Shown: positions 58,101-64,000 of the stretch, in pieces
Numbering within the stretch: position 1 is the first letter of the stretch
How the letters are laid out: each line of letters starts with the position of its first letter
Source of the DNA: Phyto melanocephala
Lineage: Eukaryota > Arthropoda > Insecta > Diptera > Rhinophoridae
Length of the DNA: 64,000 nt
NCBI GenBank assembly: GCA_941918925.1
Contig: OW799234.1
Span: 135,078,895-135,142,894, forward strand
Reading direction: 5' to 3'
Program-made: the position numbers and the translations under genes
Notes under the pieces: model-generated
Told to the model about the DNA's origin: nothing
Databases searched by the model: none
Seen by the model: only the letters and a program-made list of their open reading frames with translations

Positions 58101-59868
58101 AATAATTGCGGGAAAATACCAAATACCAACAACTAAGGGTTTTCTTTCATCATATTTTCTCATCGATGTTGTTGTTGTTGTTGTTGTAGTAGTACGGTGC
58201 TTAGTCAATTTTACTCAATTTTCTGGTAAACTTTGAATTAGGACAACTACAAAAAGACCCACATGCATGCATGTGTATATGTATGTGTATTAGTGTGTTA
58301 AATATAAAAATAACACATATGTATAATATACATAATGTTCAGTTTATAACATTTTTGTTTTCAACATTTAGCACGCCATTTACAGGCAAGTATTAACACG
58401 ACCAAATAAAAGGCGAACGATAATCCTGCATACGAATTGGAAAAGAATTAAGACAACATAAAAGAAATGTCTAAATACTAAACATTTATATTAAAGACCA
58501 AAAAAAAAAAAAAAATTAAACAATATTGGATAATTGATAAAATCTTTATTGTTATAAAGGAGTGAATAAAAAAAATAAATTAATGGAATTTATTAAAAAT
58601 TTTGAATTATATGCCAAAAGCATGAGAGTATTTAATACTCAACCTCAGACAATTAATTTAAAATTTAAATTTAACTAGTGAACTTTTCAAAGTTAGTTAG
58701 CTTGTTTTAAAACCTCCTTAATACCTGAACAAATTTTTAATAAAATGATAAACCAGTACAAAATGCTTTATTTGTTAAAACTCTACATACACAAGTGCAC
58801 ACACACCATGTACAAAAACATTATTAAAGGCGAGAAAGAAAAATCTTGCATTAATCAATAATTTAATTAAAAACAATTCATTTTATTTCCCTTAATTAAA
58901 TATAATGACATAAACTTTAAGCTTTTAGCCAAGTTTACAGACCTACATATGTATGTATGTATGGAGGTGTAAACCCATTAAAGATTTAAAAACTTTTTAC
59001 TTTCTAGTCTAACTTTCTTTTTACAAAAATTTTGTTCCACTTTCATAACCGAAAGAAGCAACCAACAAACAAAAAATATGAAAAAAAAAATAAAACAAAA
59101 AACCAAATTTCATATTTTGTTTGCGGTTGTAGTCGTGTTTTACTTTCGAAAACTTGATGTATATACATCAGTGTGAATGTTCTAATACTCTTACCACTCT
59201 TGTAGCAATTATAAAACAAGGATTTGCCTTTTCTTTTGTCTTGATATTGAGAATGAGAAAACTTTGTTCAAAAATTAAAGTTTATATTTTGGAATACTGT
59301 TGAGTTTTGCTGTGGTAAACGAAGTGGATTTTTATGTAATTATTGTGTTAAGCGTATTTGTTATCCTTTGTAATTCATGAATGAAGGGTTGAAAATGTGG
59401 GCTGAGTGTAAATGAAACTCTTACCGTCACTCATTAACACGAAGAAAACGTATTACGGGAAGTAAAATATATTTTTTAATAATAAATAATTATTTGAAAT
59501 TAAATTTAAAAATTATAGAGAATCTTGTATGTCATTCTATTCTGGAGCTCCTTCTGAAATTCGATATGTAACAGTTTTTTAAATAAGTAAATTTTGACAT
59601 TGTTTACCCTTTAAGTAATTGTTCACTTTTGCATAACTTTTTTCTTAATCTAAGCTTTGATATCACTACCTGAAAACTATAAAGAACCAAAAATGGAATA
59701 AACAGATTGATCAGAATTTACAGCAATAAAGTGTTCACAGGTTATACAATGACTCGGTATAATATATTCGTAAAGTCTCAAGGATATTTATGATCAAGCA
59801 GAACAGCATCTGAAAAAAATAACCAAAAAAATACGGCCCAAAAATAAATCGAAAAGTGCAGTCTTAAA
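55171..59868. other. AT-rich stretch, no gene recognised
   Basis: 4.7 kb without a domain-bearing frame. The 88-codon minus-strand frame at 56006-56272 is hydrophobic but looks like a chance product of T-rich DNA. A (GTT)n run lies at 58168-58187. Confidence 0.5.
58168..58187. repeat. (GTT)n microsatellite
   Basis: Six uninterrupted trinucleotide units. No surrounding frame supports it as a polyglutamine or other amino-acid tract. Confidence 0.85.
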
Positions 59869-59870
59869 TA

Positions 59871-60610
59871 AAGGGCGATTTTATTGCTATATGGTTTTCA
59901 GTTAAAAAAAAAAAGATTCTTAAAACGATGAATAGACTAACATCGCTTTAAAATCGTTGAGTTTTATTATCAAAATTCGTGCTGTGTGAGAAATGTGATT
60001 CGTAAATTATGTCGTACGTTTAGTGGTCGTCATAAACGATCCATTGTGCGGGCTATTAAAGCTGTTGTATCTTAATTGTGCACCGATTTTACTTAATTGG
60101 ACATTTATTCATGAACCCGTATGAAAAGAATGCGTACCAAGGAGAGCATGCCTAAAATTAAAGAACTGAACTTAATTTACATGTGATTTCAACAACATGG
60201 TGGCACACACTTAACAGTTTGCCACACCATAAACCTATTTAGAGGCGAGTTTGGAGAGCAATTAATCTTACGTCTATTGGCCGCCCAGAACATTTTTGTA
60301 ATGATACGTGAAGTCTCTTGTATAAAGACACAAGTCAGCCACAATTGTTAGATATCATTACAGCTACAAATGGTGAGATACCGGCCGAATTTCTTTAAAG
60401 AATATGCCAAACTAATCGGTTTTATAATGTAACACAATCCCTCTATAGCTTGCTGAGATATTGGCAGATAAGCACGGCTTCCGCTGTTTTCCCATATGTT
60501 TATCAAAAAAATTAGGATTAAGAAAAAAGTTTTTTTTTTCATTCTTATCACAGGACATTTTGTCGGTGTTTATGAGATACAGAAATTCATTGTTCGGTTT
60601 CAATCGCCTT
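59871..60610 (+). pseudogene. Mariner (DD41D-like) relic with short terminal repeats
   Basis: Begins after TA with AAGGGCGATTTT and ends near AATCGCCTTGATA (60602-60613), a one-base-shorter inverted match. N-terminal transposase sequence is visible as CSVRNVIRKLCRTFSG-like codons (about 59982-60040). The second catalytic region appears as WFQQ-like FQQHGGTHLTVCHT (60188-60228), with the Asp already replaced by His. ATNGEIPAEF (about 60360-60395), from the C-terminal part, follows. Many stops and a large deletion of the first catalytic region. Very old. A separate lineage from the other mariners here, judging by its ends. Confidence 0.55.
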
Positions 60611-60734
60611 GATAGTACAAAGAAGTGAAAACTTAAAAACGACTACTATGCTTTCCACACTGACGGCCTAACAATGGATAAAAAAAATTAAAAAAATAAA
60701 AATGATGGCAGTATCAAATGGCGTACATTAAGTT

Positions 60735-60964
60735 TACATATAGATCAATATTTCCATCAAATGAAAGGTCTTGACTAGTAGAATACAGTTAATTAATAAA
60801 ACAAATTCAAATTAAAGATGGCTTCGGAAATAATAAAACAAAATTGCGCATAATAATAAATCTGAATTAAAAGCTACGCTAAAATTAGGTCATTGTACTA
60901 ATGCACATGATGGTCTAGGATAATATCGGATTCGGCACGGACATAAATAGCGCTCTTACTTGTT
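60735..60964 (+). mobile_element. HINE fragment, second subfamily, 5'-truncated
   Basis: One ~117-bp block (AAATGAAAGGTCTTGACTAG near 60758, then AAAGATGGCTTC) and the terminus GGATTCGGCACGGACATAAA, then TAGCGCTCTTACTTGTT. The hairpin has lost part of its second arm. Matches 26196-26852. Confidence 0.6.
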
Positions 60965-61129
60965 ATATAAGATCAATAGAAAAACGTTTTGAAACTATAA
61001 AAGATCTAATCTTGCTACTGAATTCTGCGACGTTTTATAGGTATAGATAGAGACTATATGGAAAATAACATTACGTCAGAGCTTGAACATGATTGCTTGT
61101 TTGATTTTTTTTAGAAGTTACCAAAATAC

Positions 61130-61790
61130 TAATACAAGACTTCAATTTGTTTTTTTAACCAATCTCTGTTGAATTTTAGTAAAATGGTAACACTTAGATC
61201 ATGTCTGATTTGACAGATAATTAGTTTTATCCATCCGCTGAACGAATATGGTTGTGTATACGCTTGAACAACGCTGGGAAATATTGCGACATTACTTTGG
61301 CCGATTTTGCCAAACAAAAAAAAATTCATCTTTTCAGATGAAGCTCTTTTTGATCTTGGCGGGAATGTAAACAAGCAAATTGTCGCAATTGGGGCACAAA
61401 AAACCCGCACGCATACATTGAAAAGCCGATACACCCAAAACGAGTCACTGTTTGGTGCGGATTTTGGTCCAAGGGCATAATTGGGCCATTTATCTTCGAA
61501 AATGAGCAAGGAGTGGCCGTAGTCAATGGCGATCGTTATCGGGCCATGTTAAACGAATTTTTGTTTACAAAAATTGAAGGGGAGGATATTGGCAACATTT
61601 GGTTTCAACAGGACGGCGCAACGTGCCACACAGCCAAAGCTACAGTTTTTGTATAGCATTTTCAAAAAAAAAAAGTTATTTGGCGGACGCTTTACAAATT
61701 AACAAAACAACTGCCTCTCTGGCAGAAATGTAAAAAATAAAAGACAAAAAGAGGGCCACAGCTTTGTAAAGGACACAACGTTATAGTAAA
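61130..61790 (+). pseudogene. DD41D-like mariner relic, FDLGG lineage
   Basis: ATG at about 61248 starts MVVYTLEQRWEILRHYFG, the N-terminal start. After a large deletion the DDE domain begins FSDEALFDLGGNVNKQI (first catalytic Asp; 61337-61385). Following a frameshift it continues NPHAYIEKPIHPKRVTVWCG, GIIGPFIFENEQG and VVNGDRYRAML, up to WFQQDGATCHTAKAT with the second Asp (about 61600-61640), and then a TAG. A short LFGGRFTN remnant follows in another frame near 61676; the third catalytic residue and C terminus are gone. The sequence is better preserved than the relics at 3213 or 59871. Terminal repeats are not clear. Confidence 0.7.
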
Positions 61791-63935
61791 AAATCCTGAC
61801 GAGATGTTTGATGAAGTGAATAATAAAAAAATATATAGAAAGAACAAAAATCGTACGTGAAACAAACTAAACCTTTAAGAAATATGTGCTATAGCACTTG
61901 TTAATGAAATACTTCTTTAATAATTAGTGGCTTAATATAAACTCAGGACTTCAGAAAGGATTTCACACATTGAACAAAATTCACAGGGGCTATTTAAATT
62001 TAGAATTTTGATGATTTTAATTGAAGTGTCCAAAATAGCTAATACAATTGAAGGTAAACATAGTCATTAATCTAAAGTGAGTTAAAACATTTTCCATATT
62101 TGTTTAATTATTATTTAAATGCGATAAAAATCGTTTTCTTTTATGGTTCACTTTTCCTTTTAATCGTTAATACTTTTATATTCACAGCACTAGTTAAAGT
62201 GAGGTATTTTCCATAAATACTTTTGATATAGACAATATAGAACATTTAGAAAGAAATTTATTTCGTGACAAACTCCAAAACGGAAATTTTTATTTTAATC
62301 GGGATTATTTTCTCTACAAGTAACATTTTTATTGGCTATAAAGCGTATTTTCGTTTTAGTTTTATTAACATTCTCTCGACACTTTTGTTGTTTAACAATA
62401 ATAATAATATTTTTTAAGACATTTGTCATCATATACTTGTAGTATCGCTCTGATTTTAATCACTTTACATTTCTAAATCACATATTATTTTTAATTCATT
62501 CTTTTTGACATTAAATTTTGTATGTGCTTTATTAAATTTTGTTTGTTATCTTGGATTTTTTTAATTAAAAAAATGCAATAATAACTAATATCAATCACCA
62601 ACACAAACAAAAAAAAACAACTATTTCATTTGAAACATTAAATATAAACAGAACGTTGCGTACAAAGCGAAACAAATCTACTAATGGTTTTGTAGTAACA
62701 ACTATCAAAAGAACTAAACTGAAGAACAAAAAACGTAACAGGAAAAAATTATTAAAAAAGGCTGGAAAAAGAACCAAACCGCACTAAACAAAAAAAATCA
62801 GGCAGAGAGAATAACATTTAATATGAAACACACACGCATTGTAGAAAAATGGAAACAAAAAAAGTCAGAGTGTGTTTTTTTTTTTTTATTTTCATATCCT
62901 GTTTTAGAGGTTCTCTTTTATGGTTTTATATGGGCTAGTTGGTTTCTTGTATAAGCCTTTGTGTGTATGTATTTTGCATGCATCATACTCTTATATGTTT
63001 GTACATTTGTATTAACGAATGTGTGAAAAATAGTATATGTGTGTTTATGAATATGAATGTGGTAGCACTGTTAGATTATTGCGTGTTTATTTGAAAAACG
63101 TTCGTATAGAAACTCACATACATGCACACACACATACATATGCGTATGCGCACAATAACAGTGTGCAGCACGTGTAATTCATTTTAAATAATAAAAAAAA
63201 AAATAATACTACAAAAACACCAACACTCACACATGAATACGTAAATACAATATAGTTTTCAAAACGAATAAAAAACAAAACTTAATTTTTTATTTTGAGA
63301 AAAAAAAAAACACATTTTATTTTGATATATATTGCATGTGCACATACAAACAGGATAGTAAACGTTAATATATCCTTTACAATAAATATATGCATGTCAA
63401 TTATATAAATATTACCCCCATTGCTGATTCCACAAGATTCATATGCAACTTCACAAAAATGTATATTTATGGAAGCGGCAGTCGATTTTATAAATCCCGC
63501 CATTATGTGTATTGGGTGAAATAAGCTACTAAAGACTTCAGATATTTTGCAGATGTATGTATATGTATGTAAAAACATCAATTCAATTAAATCGATATCG
63601 AAAAATATAATTTGTGTTAAGTTGGTACATCTTCGTTGGTTATACAAATATATACATACAATTTCGGAATAATTACCCTCATCGTAAATAAGAATTAAAA
63701 TTGTTGTTCCCATGAAATTGTAAATGTCGTTTCTTCAAAAACTACTTAAGTACTTGCATCAAATATACATACAAAATTAACTCAGTTGAAGATTTTGAAT
63801 AAAATGTTTAATGGCTTGTCCCCCCTAGATGTTACGCCAATGAACACAAAACAAAATCCATTTTGCATGTGTAATGATTTTTTGCCGTATGAAAAACAAA
63901 AATCTGCATTTCGACAATCATTAACATATTTATAG
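61791..63935. other. AT-rich stretch, no gene recognised
   Basis: Long poly-A/T runs. The 143-codon minus-strand frame 63282-63713 has no recognisable domain, a composition typical of chance frames in this DNA, and no splice or start context. Not called. Confidence 0.5.
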
Positions 63936-64000
63936 GAGGGCCACCAGCATCGCTACCACTTTCGAAGTCTTAGTAAATCTACAGACGATGGATTGTGTCT
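63936..64000 (+). CDS. Possible 5' part of a host exon, cut by window edge
   Basis: After ATTAACATATTTATAG, a plausible branch point and 3' splice site, the sequence becomes markedly more GC-rich and stays open to the end of the window in two frames. One reads EGHQHRYHFRSLSKSTDDGL, the other RATSIATTFEVLVNLQTMDC. No gene can be named from 65 bases. The abrupt composition change right at an AG is the main evidence. If real, the DNA before it is intron of a plus-strand gene. Confidence 0.3.

Noticed and set aside
63282..63713. 143-codon minus-strand open frame
   Set aside because: Hydrophobic, Ile/Phe-rich product of AT-rich DNA, with no domain and no start or splice context.

Overview
This window is nuclear DNA from a dipteran insect, most likely a calyptrate (blow-fly or house-fly type) genome. 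The sequence is strongly AT-rich. It is crowded with insect transposon families: DD41D (rosa-like) mariners, a Ty3/gypsy element, a tRNA-derived SINE, and DINE-1/HINE-like Helentron derivatives ending in ATTCGGC-ACA-GCCGAAT...CTTACTTGTT. The order Diptera rests on these families. The calyptrate placement is inference from recalled similarity of the HINE termini and should be checked. There are no rRNA genes, no CRISPR and no bacterial-style operons. The window looks like intron or intergenic space of a large gene region. Only two short stretches look like host coding exons: 35784-35975 on the minus strand, and 63936-64000 on the plus strand running off the window edge.

Layout. 1-13.6 kb: mostly unique AT-rich DNA with two related HINE copies (1346-2097 minus, 5068-5702 plus) and a mariner relic (3213-3982). 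13.6-21.5 kb: a mariner relic, a TIR-flanked repeat with a 245-bp internal duplication, a degenerate minisatellite, a MITE split by a SINE, and a 914-bp DD41D mariner with about 180-bp terminal inverted repeats. 21.5-29.8 kb: a SINE, a recent 5'-truncated LINE with an intact RNase H/zinc-knuckle C terminus, and a second HINE subfamily (26196-26852). 29.8-34.9 kb: a 4566-bp gypsy element on the minus strand with identical 134-bp LTRs and TATAG target duplications, inserted at the tail of a SINE, with a second SINE in opposite orientation beside it. 35-45 kb: the possible exon, a DD37E relic, a hAT with perfect 8-bp target duplications, and a hAT-like tandem composite carrying a Harbinger-like MITE in only one of its two units. 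45.5-52.7 kb: two large HINEs with arrays of an exactly 288-bp unit (about six versus three units), both carrying the same internal MITE. 54.8-55.2 kb: an insertion made of two inverted copies of a structured RNA-like sequence with a 14-bp target duplication. 59.8-61.8 kb: two more mariner relics and a HINE fragment. The remainder is low-complexity AT-rich DNA.

The window works as a readable record of transposition: who inserted into whom can be ordered from target-site duplications. The most interesting signals are: (1) the hammerhead-like CTGATGA-stem-GAAA motif at 54855-55156, whose stem is re-formed with different bases in a related insertion at 52227-52406; (2) the 288-bp arrays inside HINEs; (3) SINEs that share a tRNA-like head but carry two different 3' modules, one of which ends like the LINE in this window; (4) the mariner whose inverted repeats reach into its own transposase gene.
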